DNA of 64,000 nt from Arenicola marina (lineage: Eukaryota; Annelida; Polychaeta; Arenicolidae). Shown piece by piece: positions 34,201 to 44,245 of the stretch. The stretch spans positions 8,556,001 to 8,620,000 of the forward strand of contig OZ025255.1 in the NCBI GenBank assembly GCA_964019135.1. Reading direction: 5' to 3'. Positions within the stretch are counted from its first letter, which is position 1, and the number at the start of each line of letters is the position of its first letter. The notes beneath the pieces are model-generated. The model did not search any database and was not told the origin of the DNA. It worked only from the letters and a program-made list of their open reading frames with translations. Position numbers and translations under genes: made by a program.

Positions 34201-34742
34201 TACACGTCACACCTACGTCACAGATAGAGTCAGAGTCAGTCAGAGTCAGAATTCGTTTATTTGACCAAGAAATGTAGTACATATCATACAAAACATAGAT
34301 ATACGGATTGGCCAGGAGACTCCCATTAAGACACAGGTAGGTCGCTATCATGGGAGCCACCTATATATATGTATATATATATATACCGGTAAATATAAAC
34401 AGTTGACAAGGTAGGTTGGGACTGCTGCTAATTACAAGCGTTTTATAGACTAAAGAAATGGGGAGCTATATTCAATACATTAAGTAGCGGAGCTAAATAA
34501 TAATTAGATTCTTCATAATAATGGTTAAAAAATCTTTGCAAATGTCATTTAGTCTGAATAATATCATGAGATATTACTTTCTATTACTGCAAACTATAGG
34601 CGATCAAAATGAAATATAGAGTGATATGGACCACAAAATGTAGAGGATTACTGTACACGATGGCAAATATAACAATGAGCAATAGAACATACATTACTGT
34701 ATAGTCCTAACAAATAATTTTTTAAATATAGGGTGAACCCAA

Positions 34743-37739
34743 TCAGGCTATGTGTGTAATTCTTAGGCATCGCTTAGCATACTCATGCCTTGTAGAGCTT
34801 ACAATATACTTATGTTTGTTTCTTGTATTATGCCAATGAATATCTGAACTTTGTCTAAGTGACATATTGGAAAAATATGATGGTACTGTATCATGGGATA
34901 GGTTGTAGAAGAATTTCATTTGGTGCAGTTGATGGATATCGTCTATTCTTAATAACTTCAACTGCTTGAATAGTGGTTCAGTGTGGGCTTTGTATGGGCT
35001 AAGAGTAATTATTCGAATTGCTTTCTTTTGCATGTTTAAGACCTTGTTTGCTCTGTAACCCCATAGCAAAATACCATAATTTAAACAGGAGACAATCAGT
35101 GAGTTATATAGCATTAACAGAATTCTCTGGGATAGGGTATATTTGAGCCGGTTGAGCATTCCGACTCGTTTAGACAATTTACGGGAGAGTTGATCAGTAT
35201 GACAATGCCACCCTAGACGACTATCAATAATTACCCCAAGTAAATTAAAGTTCTCTACACCTACTATTTCCACATTATCCATCATGATCTGAGGTATCAG
35301 AATTTTTTTCTGTGGCATATGAAAGATCATGTACTTTGATTTTGTGGTGTTTAGTGATAATTTATTCACTTTCAGCCAGATATTGACCTTTTCTAATTCG
35401 TAATTTATTTTGTTATTATCGGTTGACATATTTAAGGTGTTGAGGGTGCTCGACAGGGTGGTATCGTCAGCATATATGATGGCTTTAAACAGATCAGAAG
35501 CTTTAGAAATGTCATTTATATATATTATGAATAAGAGGGGACCAAGTATTGACCCTTGGGGCACACCAGTAGCGATATTTAATAGATTCGATTTCTCGTC
35601 TTCAAATTGAACATACTGAACCCTGTGACTCAAGTAGCTTTCTAACAGGGTTAGGGCCGTTCCAGTAATTCCATAATAATTCAGTTTGTATAAAAGTATT
35701 TTATGATCTAGAGTATCAAATGCTTTTGATAAATCAAGGAAAATGCTTATGGGGGTATTATCTTGATCTAAGCTAGCAGTGGTACGGTCTATTAACTCAA
35801 GAATGGCCTGCTCTGCTGAGTGTTTTTCGCGGAATCCATATTGACCATTTGTCAGTAACATATTTCTTTTAAAGTGGTTATGGATTTGGTAGTATATAAT
35901 TTTTTCAAAGACTTTAGAGATTGCCGGAAGAAGTGATATGGGGCGATAGTTTTCCAATTTCGTATCCAATCCACTTTTGTAGGTTGGGATAACTTTTGCT
36001 ACTTTAAGTTTCTCCGGGAATATGCCTGTAGTCAGGGATTGGTTTATTATTATTGCTATGGCTTCACTTACTTCACATTTTATTTCTTTTAACAAGATAG
36101 TGGATATTTCATCATACCCACTGCTTGACTTAGTCTTCAGTTTATTTATAGTATCCTCCACATCTTTTTTATTGATGAGTGACAGACTTATTTCACGTTC
36201 ACAAGGATTCGATAAGTATTGTGTAAACATTTTACTTTCAGGAGAGTTAATTGCCCGTGCTAAATTGGGACCGATATTTGTAAAGTAATGGTTAAAGGCA
36301 TTTGCTATTTGCGCGCTATCATCTATTCTTTTAGAGTCTATGTCATAGTACTTGGGAGTCAATCCTTTGCAAAATGATTTACAAAGTACCATGTTTATAG
36401 TTTTCCATGTTTGTTTCATGTCAGACTTGTATTTCTGAAAGAGATAGTCATAATGATGTTTTTTGGCTAAGCGTATATTTTTGGTAAGGATGCGATTATA
36501 CGTCGAGAGGTTTGTCTTTAACGTCAGGTACTCAGGGAGAGTGGGCGAAGTCTGTTTTAGCTTCTTATACAGTTTGTCACGAAAAGTAATGGATTTAATA
36601 ATGCCTTTAGTCATCCAACCATTTCGCTTGTGTTTATGTTTATGAAATTTGACATATTTAGTTTGAACATACTTATCTTTCATCCTCAGAACGGTATCAA
36701 TCATTGTGTTATAGTTTAGATTTGGGTCTGCATGTAAATCTGGGTTTAGGGTTTCAGCAATATTGGCATCGCTGAGATCCATCTTTAAATTTCGAACGTA
36801 GTTTGGTTCATAACGCTTTACTCTGATTTTTTTGTGAGGCTTCTCTCGCGCAACCTTATGTTCGAAGCAAATAAAATATGGAAGGTGGTCAGACAGCTGC
36901 TTAATGAGATTACCAGCTTTCACGTTCTTACTGTTTGGGCTGAGCCTGCAAAGAAAGTTGTCAATCAAGGTACCCCTATGTTGAGAAAATCTAGTGGGTA
37001 GTGTTATTTTGGGCGAGAAACTATGAGATGAGACAGCTTCAAAATATTCATTTATTGCTGGTTTTTCATTTATTTTTAATAAATCTATATTAAAGTCTCC
37101 AGCTAGTATGATATCACTTGACTGTCTTTCAAGATATGCAAGTGTTGTTTCCATTTCATTTGTAAAGGACACATAGTTAGCATTTATATCACATGGTGGT
37201 CTATATAAATTACCTAATAACACTTTTTTATTCATGCTAGTTCCGGTTATCTCTATAAATTGAGACTCCCAGATTTGAGATTCAACGGGTCGAGATACCG
37301 AATGATAGCTAAGGGTATTTTTCAGATATATGACAAGACCACCGTGTTCACTGATTTGTTTCCCTTGGGATATAATGCTATAGCCTTCGAGCCGAAGAAG
37401 AGATAGGTTTGCATCATCAGGCAGCCAACTCTCTTGCACACAGATTGCACTGAACGTTATTCCATTTTCTGCAAGATGACTTAAGAATACTTCTAGTTGG
37501 TCAAATTTAGCAGTTAAGGATCCAGTATTGAGACTCAGTACAGAAAAACAATTCTTCCACTGCTTGGCAGATTTAATGAACGACTCATCTTCATAGTAAG
37601 GGGAATGTACGATTGTTTCAAGTTCATCTACATCTGAATCGTCGTTTGATACATTTTGTCGAATAACATTCACCAAAGAATTATTCGCTAGGCCACCAAA
37701 TTCTTCAAGTAATAATTCATCTATCGTTTTACCTGACAT
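34743..37739 (-). CDS. LINE ORF2: endonuclease-reverse transcriptase
   Basis: I place the start at the ATG at 37737-37739 (MSGKTIDELLLEEFGG); the open frame extends 16 codons further upstream through a GTG at 37787. From that ATG the protein is 998 residues. The apurinic-type endonuclease occupies roughly the first third: LSLNTGSLTAKFDQLEVF, ICVQESWLP with the catalytic E, LLGNLYRPP, ILAGDFNIDLL, RGTLIDNFL, LSDHLPYFICFEH. The reverse transcriptase follows: VAKVIPTYKSG, ENYRPISLLPAISKVFEKII, NGQYGFREKHSAEQAILEL, IFLDLSKAFDTLDHKILL, GVPQGSILGPLLFIIYIND and the catalytic IIYADDTTL. The C-terminal region contains GMLNRLKYTLSQRILLMLYN. All core motifs are present and no stop interrupts them, as expected for a functional enzyme of target-primed reverse transcription. 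Confidence 0.92.
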   Translation of the reverse strand: MSGKTIDELLLEEFGGLANNSLVNVIRQNVSNDDSDVDELETIVHSPYYEDESFIKSAKQWKNCFSVLSLNTGSLTAKFDQLEVFLSHLAENGITFSAICVQESWLPDDANLSLLRLEGYSIISQGKQISEHGGLVIYLKNTLSYHSVSRPVESQIWESQFIEITGTSMNKKVLLGNLYRPPCDINANYVSFTNEMETTLAYLERQSSDIILAGDFNIDLLKINEKPAINEYFEAVSSHSFSPKITLPTRFSQHRGTLIDNFLCRLSPNSKNVKAGNLIKQLSDHLPYFICFEHKVAREKPHKKIRVKRYEPNYVRNLKMDLSDANIAETLNPDLHADPNLNYNTMIDTVLRMKDKYVQTKYVKFHKHKHKRNGWMTKGIIKSITFRDKLYKKLKQTSPTLPEYLTLKTNLSTYNRILTKNIRLAKKHHYDYLFQKYKSDMKQTWKTINMVLCKSFCKGLTPKYYDIDSKRIDDSAQIANAFNHYFTNIGPNLARAINSPESKMFTQYLSNPCEREISLSLINKKDVEDTINKLKTKSSSGYDEISTILLKEIKCEVSEAIAIIINQSLTTGIFPEKLKVAKVIPTYKSGLDTKLENYRPISLLPAISKVFEKIIYYQIHNHFKRNMLLTNGQYGFREKHSAEQAILELIDRTTASLDQDNTPISIFLDLSKAFDTLDHKILLYKLNYYGITGTALTLLESYLSHRVQYVQFEDEKSNLLNIATGVPQGSILGPLLFIIYINDISKASDLFKAIIYADDTTLSSTLNTLNMSTDNNKINYELEKVNIWLKVNKLSLNTTKSKYMIFHMPQKKILIPQIMMDNVEIVGVENFNLLGVIIDSRLGWHCHTDQLSRKLSKRVGMLNRLKYTLSQRILLMLYNSLIVSCLNYGILLWGYRANKVLNMQKKAIRIITLSPYKAHTEPLFKQLKLLRIDDIHQLHQMKFFYNLSHDTVPSYFSNMSLRQSSDIHWHNTRNKHKYIVSSTRHEYAKRCLRITHIA

Positions 37740-38351
37740 AGGACTGTTTCCGAGAAAATATCCATCTTCACAACGAGTTGACCACACACACAGATCACCT
37801 TTCTCTCTATACGGAGGGGCATTGATCTACAACCTTGCGGACACGTCGCCTGAGTAGATACTGTCATATTCCGACCAATGACATACAGAGCGATATAACT
37901 GGAGTATAACTCAGAGAAGAAAAATGAGCACAGCAAGCGGTTAACAGCAGGGTACACTACCGGTATGAGATGATGACTTTTCGAGTGAGCACAGTGCAAG
38001 CCAGGCACGGAACAGCCAGGCAAATACAACAAGAATAGTGAGTAACAAGTAAATACAATGAATAGACGAGAACATTTGACAATATCACTCAGAGAGTGGA
38101 CAATGGTGAACGCAGAGACACATCGGAAGGGCATCGTCAACTGTATACAACTGTATACAACTCATTGATAGCAGTCTGTGGTGGTTACGTGACATAACAA
38201 ATGTTTTCCTAGGCATATAGTAGGCTATACATATTTAAAACATAATTTGACCAAAAGACCAGCGTAAGATTTGGTGCAAGTGTTTTACAGTTCTTTGTTG
38301 AGGGGGGGGGGGGCATCTTCAGCAAAAGCAATTGGGCACTCCATAAGTCAA

Positions 38352-39479
38352 TCAGGGGCTTGTGGTCTGGTTCTGCAGCCTCACCTCCTCGCTAGATCGT
38401 AACGCTGACTCTAACGCCTTCTCGTGGATGCCGAAACGTCTGGATCCAAGGTATTTGTTGCGACGAGAAGAGGTCAGGAACACGACAACGTCTGTTAGTT
38501 TGCGCTGCTGTAGCAGATAGCGCAGGTGACGTCCCGCGCCATAATCCCCGTCATCCTGCCAACCCTCCTCCACGCTGCCCGATGATCCTGACAGGCGATA
38601 GGCAGCCACGTTGTGGGCGGCGCCCAGGTTTCTTGGGTCCAGATGCAGTTCCTTATAGGCGAGTCTCACATCATCGAGGGACTGAATTCTTGCCACCGTT
38701 GCTGTGTAGGATATGCCATTTGCTTGTTCCGCCTTTCCTGCGAGGATAAGCGGACCTTCTTTACAGAGCTGCTCTCTCTCAACCGAGGTAAGATTCAGGA
38801 CATCTGGCGCTGTCACAGTCGGTAAGTTATCCTTTTGACGCTGTTGGTTTATAAACAGAGCGTCATTCGTTATTTTGATGCTGACTTTGTGCGGGGCTGC
38901 CAGTTGCTTGGCTACATGGGCCCTTTCACCATATTCCCGTTTCTTCTGGTATAGTTCAGTGGGGTTCTGGATAGTGACCTTGAACTTATCCTTACCCCGG
39001 GGAAGGGACTCTCTCCCAAGTGATAGAATATGTTCAACATCTAGGTAGCTCAGCACCTTTGCGACGATGGGTCTGATCCTATTGCTTGTACCCCCAGCTG
39101 CGCCCAATCTATGGCATCGTTCAAAGACTGGATTACCGTTGTAACCGTGGGAAGCCAGGAGAGACAATACCTTCTGAGTACAGTCTTCAGCTGTGTTGCT
39201 TCTGTCTTCAGGGACGTTGTGGAACAGTAAGTTATTCCTCATAGATCGATATTTCAAATCCACAATTTTAGCGTGTAAGTGTGTGATTGTTTCATCTTGC
39301 CTCACAAATGCACCTTTCAGCAGGTCAACTTCTTTTCTCAGGACATTGTTTTCATTCATCAGAATGGCTATCTGGCTTGACTGGTCGCCAGATTCTTCCT
39401 CCATAATATTAATTTTCTCCGTAATACCTCCTTTGGCATACAGTTCTGATGAATGCTGATCCTGAAGTGACGATATCAT
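38352..39479 (-). CDS. LINE ORF1: coiled coil, RNA-binding region, IMPACT/UPF0029 domain
   Basis: The first ATG is at 39477-39479; the frame is open further upstream through a GTG at 39533 into the leader, so the true start is uncertain. Residues here count from that GTG (393 in all). Residues ~45-95 have coiled-coil heptads (ILMNENNVLRKEVDLLKGAF). 97-235 is L1-ORF1-like RNA-binding (MRNNLLFHNVPED, FERCHRLGAAGG, PIVAKVLSYLD, KVSIKITNDALFINQQRQKD). Residues ~268-375 match the IMPACT/YigZ (UPF0029) family: ANGISYTATVARIQSLDDVR, AAHNVAAYRL, EEGWQDDGDYGAG, DVVVFL, YLGSRRF. The family hallmarks HN-x-x-AYR, DDGE/D-x-x-AG and LG-x-x-RF are all kept. In eukaryotes IMPACT/Yih1 bind GCN1 and restrain GCN2; what the domain does in a LINE is unknown. 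It lies directly upstream of ORF2. Confidence 0.85.
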   Translation of the reverse strand: MISSLQDQHSSELYAKGGITEKINIMEEESGDQSSQIAILMNENNVLRKEVDLLKGAFVRQDETITHLHAKIVDLKYRSMRNNLLFHNVPEDRSNTAEDCTQKVLSLLASHGYNGNPVFERCHRLGAAGGTSNRIRPIVAKVLSYLDVEHILSLGRESLPRGKDKFKVTIQNPTELYQKKREYGERAHVAKQLAAPHKVSIKITNDALFINQQRQKDNLPTVTAPDVLNLTSVEREQLCKEGPLILAGKAEQANGISYTATVARIQSLDDVRLAYKELHLDPRNLGAAHNVAAYRLSGSSGSVEEGWQDDGDYGAGRHLRYLLQQRKLTDVVVFLTSSRRNKYLGSRRFGIHEKALESALRSSEEVRLQNQTTSP

Positions 39480-39809
39480 GTCAACTAGCCAGGATACCAG
39501 TGTGCGCAGAGATTCTAAACTCGTTCCGAGCACGTGGTTCGTTTGTTTGTCCCCAAAATGAGTAAACCGGAAGTCTAGGCGAACGAGACTTTATAGCCCT
39601 ATTATCCGGTATTGACACCCCAGGGAGTGCTCAGTATGTCTATTGTCGCAATCGTCAGAATCACTGAGTGCATTTCTTTGGTAACCAGGGTATATCCCCG
39701 AGGTGGACCGAATACGCACATTTCGCATCAAGAACTAACGTAACCAGCGCCCGGCACGTCTTTTACCTGGGTCGGGTGCGCGCGCATCCAACAGCACGGG
39801 ACGTTTAGG

Positions 39810-40535
39810 AGAAAATGGCGGCTGATTGGAAAGTGACTGTCAAGGCTCGTTTCATTGCCCCTAATTGAACAGGACATGACCGGTGTGAATATTTCACGGA
39901 GATTGATTCGGCGTAGCCCTGCCGGCAGGTCCGGAAGAGCTTGAGTATACAGGGCGGCCTACCCTGACCCAAAGAAATGCGGTTCTCCCTGGTCTTCGCG
40001 CGCGTTCTCGATTCGCGCGCCACCGAGTCAAGTGTCGTATAGGCACAGCCTCATCAGATGGAGACTGCTATGCCACCGTCTGAGTCGCCGAGCGTTTCAC
40101 GTACCCTGTGAAACTGCTGACAACGGTGTAACGTATATAACGTCACATGTAACTTTACTTTGTCTTCATTATTCTAATTAGCATATCAACTTGATGGTTC
40201 TGTGTAATATAACAATTATAATTCCATAGAACGGATCATGTAATGTATTGATCATTGTGACTTATAGTTTGTACTTGATGTCTGGGCAGGGGGGAGGGGG
40301 GCACAGGGGGCACGTGCCCCCCCCCGCTGTTCTCTGGAAAATAGGCGAAAAAAGGCACGTTTTTTCCCACCCTTTCTCTGAAGAAGGGGGCACAGGGCAC
40401 AGCCACAATTCTTGTTGCAATTCTTCACACCAGCACCTCCCGCCCCCGGTCGCAAGATCCGCGCCTGGATATATATAGTACTTAAATTGATGGTGCCTTT
40501 CGCAAATTGAAAAACTTTCTTTGTGTGTAACCAGC
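39810..40535 (+). repeat. LTR-like block, copy 3 (fossil)
   Basis: It matches 12500-13300 in order (ATGGCGGCTGATTGGAAAGT, CATGACCGGTGTGAA, TCAGATGGAGACTGCTATGC, TCTAATTAGCATATCAA, GATCATTGTGACTTATAG). It lacks the 41-bp minisatellite and is interrupted by the insert at 40281-40469. Confidence 0.55.
40281..40469. mobile_element. C/G-rich MITE-like insert
   Basis: An insert of about 190 bp in the LTR-like block, starting CTGGGCAGGGGGG and ending GATCCGCGCCTGG. It belongs to the same GGATCCGC-ended style as 31700-31884 and 56058-56245. The ends are imperfect inverted repeats. Confidence 0.5.
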
Positions 40536-40999
40536 TTGTGCAAACTAATCTTGTCCCAAAAACGTGGAGAACATGGTTTATTCCGCAAGCGAAAATAGCG
40601 ACGGCTGCCATTAACTCCTGCTTGAATTGCTTTACGTTCAGCAATGACATAAATTTTGCCCAACTCTAACCCTAAATTGCCCCATCACGGGGCAAAGAAG
40701 GTTTTTTTTTTAGATTCGCATTTATCCTTGTTGTGCATTTTGGACACATATATATATATATATTTTTTTTTTTTGCAGTTACGCGATAAGTTAGTCTTCA
40801 AAAATAAAGAGTGTGCCGCTAGTATTAATATGCAGCGACACCAAGTTCCTGGTCTTGTGAACTACCACTTCTCAAATGGGTTCCCACCACATTCACGAAC
40901 GAAAACTACTGGATATACGCTAAGGTCACTTTGTCATCAAAATATGGTATCCGGCAGATAAATGAAGGGGGTTGGGGGGGGGGGGGGTGCAAGGGGGGG

Positions 41000-41290
41000 T
41001 CGTTTTCCCAGATCACGGAGAATAAATGTCTTTATTCCCAGGTCACGATGAATTAAAAGCATAACTCTCTGCATGCAATGGAAGGGCGGATACACGATAC
41101 TAAATTGACGATTTCCCGATTCACGGTTGTTAAATATCAAAATTCCCAGTTCACGATTAATGAAAATCCTTGATCACGGCGGTCGGCTAATACCCCATTC
41201 CCAGTTCACGCAGAATTATTTTCCTTATTCCCAGTTCACGAAGCATTATTTTCCTCATTCCCAGTTCACGGCGAAGAAATGAAAATCACG
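41000..41290. repeat. Degenerate ~30-40-bp repeats (ATTCCCAGTTCACG)
   Basis: The phrase (T/A)TTCCCAG(T/A/G)TCACG recurs at least seven times with variable AT-rich spacers containing GAAT(A/T)A. The spacing is irregular, so it is an old decayed array. Confidence 0.65.
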
Positions 41291-41704
41291 AGGAACCCCG
41301 TTGAGATGATCACGTTGACTTTAGTGTTTGCATTATGACAATGATGAATGCATGTGTGGCTTGTATGCCTGACGCTATGACGCACGATGCTCTAATGATA
41401 TGTCCTAGTGATATTTGTTGAGTCGGTTGGTACGCGGTTTGACCATGTGAACTGTTGACAGACCGATGCTTCGAATGTTGTTACGACTGTTGAAGGAATG
41501 ACCGTACCGTGTAAACCCGGCATAACCTTGTATATGCATTTGCTTTTCATAGTCTACAGCTTTTTCTTTGGTTTGGACCTGTATTCATGGGTCAATATAA
41601 CAAGTACAGTTTGCTAATCCACATCTGGAGATAATGACAACATATCGAAGTAAGGGAGACACATACTCGGATCAGGACAGGGCTCAGTGGGGTCGGTGGG
41701 CTGA

Positions 41705-41790
41705 ACGCATGCCCCCCCCCCCGCCCCCAATCTCTCGTTCGTGCTGGGGAAACGCCGGGGGGGGGGGGGAGGGGAGGGGGGGGGGGGGCG
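41705..41790. repeat. Inverted C-run/G-run pair
   Basis: A C-rich tract (41712-41728) is followed about 35 bp later by G-tracts (41757-41788) that could pair with it or form G-quadruplex/i-motif structures. Confidence 0.5.
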
Positions 41791-41999
41791 GCGCACGCCA
41801 TTAATACTGAAGTTTTAAGATCACGGATCAGAAAAAAGGCGTTCCTTATTTTAGTAAGTTCAGTAAAGACTTAAATTTCCCCCAAACGCTATCTGACTTC
41901 GAATACTAGTTCGTTGGAAATCCACATTTTCGGTTTCACGATGGTCGATCGACACATAATGAGTGACAATAATGAAATATATATGATATTGTTAATGTA

Positions 42000-43620
42000 T
42001 AAAGCTTTATTCGTACAGTTTGTCATATAAATACGTGAACATGGTGTATAGAAATAAACGAATCCTCGGAATACATTAAAATATATCCAATTAATTTATT
42101 GTATTTACACGTGACAGAAAAACAGTAAATTTATCTCAATAAGTCAATGGTAGATACAAACAGCTCTTGTAATTTATTACAACCTGCGCAGAACAAACTT
42201 TTATTTACAAACTCGCAAACGACGCGCTGTGTACACAATGCATTCAAGCGTGATGTCTGTAGCACATCAGATGTCACCTGATGACTTCAGTAATAAGGTG
42301 TGCACAACTTGATGATAATTGATGATTTCAGTAATAATTAAGGTGCACACGGATTAATCACACCAAGAGTTCTCTTGAAAAGGTGTCCACAGGTTGGTCA
42401 CACTTTATCATTTCAGTAATAAGGCGTGCAGGTTTTTTTCATTTCCGATGCGGCCAAACCAGCCATCAGTGCGTGATGGAAAACTCAGATGAAGACGCAA
42501 GACCTATGAGGCCAAGTGTATGTATTCCATCTTCTGATTCTTCAGGATAATCACATTCACATTATAAATTAAGCTGAACTCCCCAATATATACAAAACAA
42601 ACTGTGTCACAAACAATGAGAGTGGTATAGGCTATATGTAGCCTTCTGGGCGAACTGGTCAGACCACCAAACGTCAGTCTACAAACTCGTGGGAACAGGC
42701 GTAATAAACAATAGATTTGTCTCGTCATTTACCGCCAGAAAGAGCCTTCGATCTTGGCTTCGTTTCAAAACTTTAAATCTTTCTTGCATCAAGTTTGTAT
42801 TGCTAAATATGTTTGCGGATAGCCATATTTCTAAAGGAACCGTCACGACGACTGAAGCGGTTGGGCGTTACAAACGTTATCATCAATTAGCCACCTCGCG
42901 ACAGACTTCACTCACCATCACCACATGATCGGGGATAATCTACACATGTCTGTATTGGTCCCTATGCACCACAGAATACTGACGAGCTTAAGGATCCAAA
43001 GGCTAAGCCGCTGGTCCATACACTTCTAGAGTATAGGGCATGCATAGAGTGTATTTCTCATAACATTATGCACATTTGGTATGGCAGTTGAAGTGGAGGT
43101 ATCCAGACATTGGGACCAAACACTTGTGAACTTCAGATTGAACACCAGCAATGAACCGAAAGGTTGCTTACAATGATGTGAGCTCGCAATCTTACTTATG
43201 AGGCAGCATCTTTAACCTGATCATTACATCTGAGTAGACACACGCATACCCCGTCTTCCAAATACATTTTTTTCAAATGACTCTTCTAAGTTCTATGTTA
43301 ACAAACCAACTCGCGAACCATTATTTCCGTATAGCTCAAGCATTACTGAGACAATGCATTTAATCGTACAGTAATCGATTTCGTACGCTGCAAAATGCAA
43401 GATAGACCGTTCGTTCGTTGGTCGGGAGAAAGGTGAACGAATATATGTATCATTTTCTTAAGCCAAGCTCTACATGCCACATCACTAATGTTAGAGGACT
43501 ATAAGATGAGACAATCGTCACGTCGTGACTCGAGTTGACGCAAACCTATACACATTTTAAAATGTACTGAGCAATACTGTTCAGGTTAGTTTGCTATATT
43601 TTTCTTTGTGTTAGGCACAT
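42000..43620. other. Gene-free stretch, possible minus-strand poly(A) signal
   Basis: GAATAAAG reads on the minus strand at about 42005-42012 and could be a polyadenylation signal for the semaphorin transcript or for nothing at all. AAGGTG(C/T)(A/C)CAC and TTCAGTAATAA phrases repeat around 42290-42430. No coding region recognised. Confidence 0.3.
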
Positions 43621-43689
43621 TTTAAAAGGTTCGTGATAAAAAATAATAGCATTCCATATCGGCCATATCATAACTTGGCCGATAGGAGT

Positions 43690-43925
43690 GTGTCACGTCG
43701 CTGTCACGTTGTCACGTCGGATGTCACGTCGAATGTCACATCACGTGTCACGTCGAATGTCACATCGTGTCACGCCGAATGTCACATCATGTGTCACGTG
43801 TCACGTCGAATGTCACATCGTGTCACGCCGAATGTCATATCATGTGTCACGTCGAATGTCACGGCGAATGTCACATCGTGTCAAGCCGAAAGTCACATCA
43901 TGTGTCACGTCGTGTCACGTCCACT
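43690..43925. repeat. TGTCAC minisatellite
   Basis: About 20 TGTCAC(G/A)TC(G/A) words in diverged units such as GTCACGTCGAATGTCACATC and GTGTCACGCCGAATGTCACA. It keeps three plus-strand frames open without coding meaning. Confidence 0.8.
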
Positions 43926-44169
43926 AATACAGAAAAAGAACTTAGGAAAGGGCCAATAAATAGCGCAAAATTAATAGGGGCGCAATGTAACTCCTGCAGG
44001 GAGGCCAAACAGGGACTTGATTAAAATATTCAATGTACAATGGAATGTTAGAAGGAGCCACTTCAAGTCATCAGCATAATAGCTGCTACCTTAGACCGAC
44101 GAGGTGTCTCTCCTGAGGCAAGCAAATTAAAACGGCAAAGAATCAACGCACACGCCAGATGATTGGCTG

Positions 44170-44245
44170 CACACGGTATGTAACAGATTAGGGCGGGTAA
44201 CAGATTAGGGCGCGTAACAGATGGGGGCACGTAACAGATCGGGTG
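44170..44245. repeat. ~18-bp tandem repeat (4 units)
   Basis: Four units of GTAACAGATTAGGGCGCG with small changes. Confidence 0.75.

Larger units (their letters stand above)
34204..39605 (-). mobile_element. Near-complete CR1/L2-like LINE with open ORF1 and ORF2
   Basis: Order on the minus strand: leader (from about 39605), ORF1 (ends 38352), a ~610-bp spacer, ORF2 (ends 34743), a 3' UTR, and a terminal (TGACTC)n-like tail at about 34204-34250 after TCAAATAAACGAATTC. Short tandem 3' tails are usual for CR1/L2-group LINEs. Both ORFs are uninterrupted, so the copy is young or still functional. The 5' boundary is approximate; the sequence beyond about 39605 resembles the LTR-like block family. 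Confidence 0.85.

Noticed and set aside
37721-38140. 139-codon minus-strand frame between LINE ORF1 and ORF2
   Set aside because: It overlaps the ORF2 start in another frame and shows no domain. Treated as spacer sequence.
43633-44024. Overlapping plus-strand frames of 79-108 codons
   Set aside because: They come from the TGTCAC minisatellite; all three frames are open only because the unit lacks stops.
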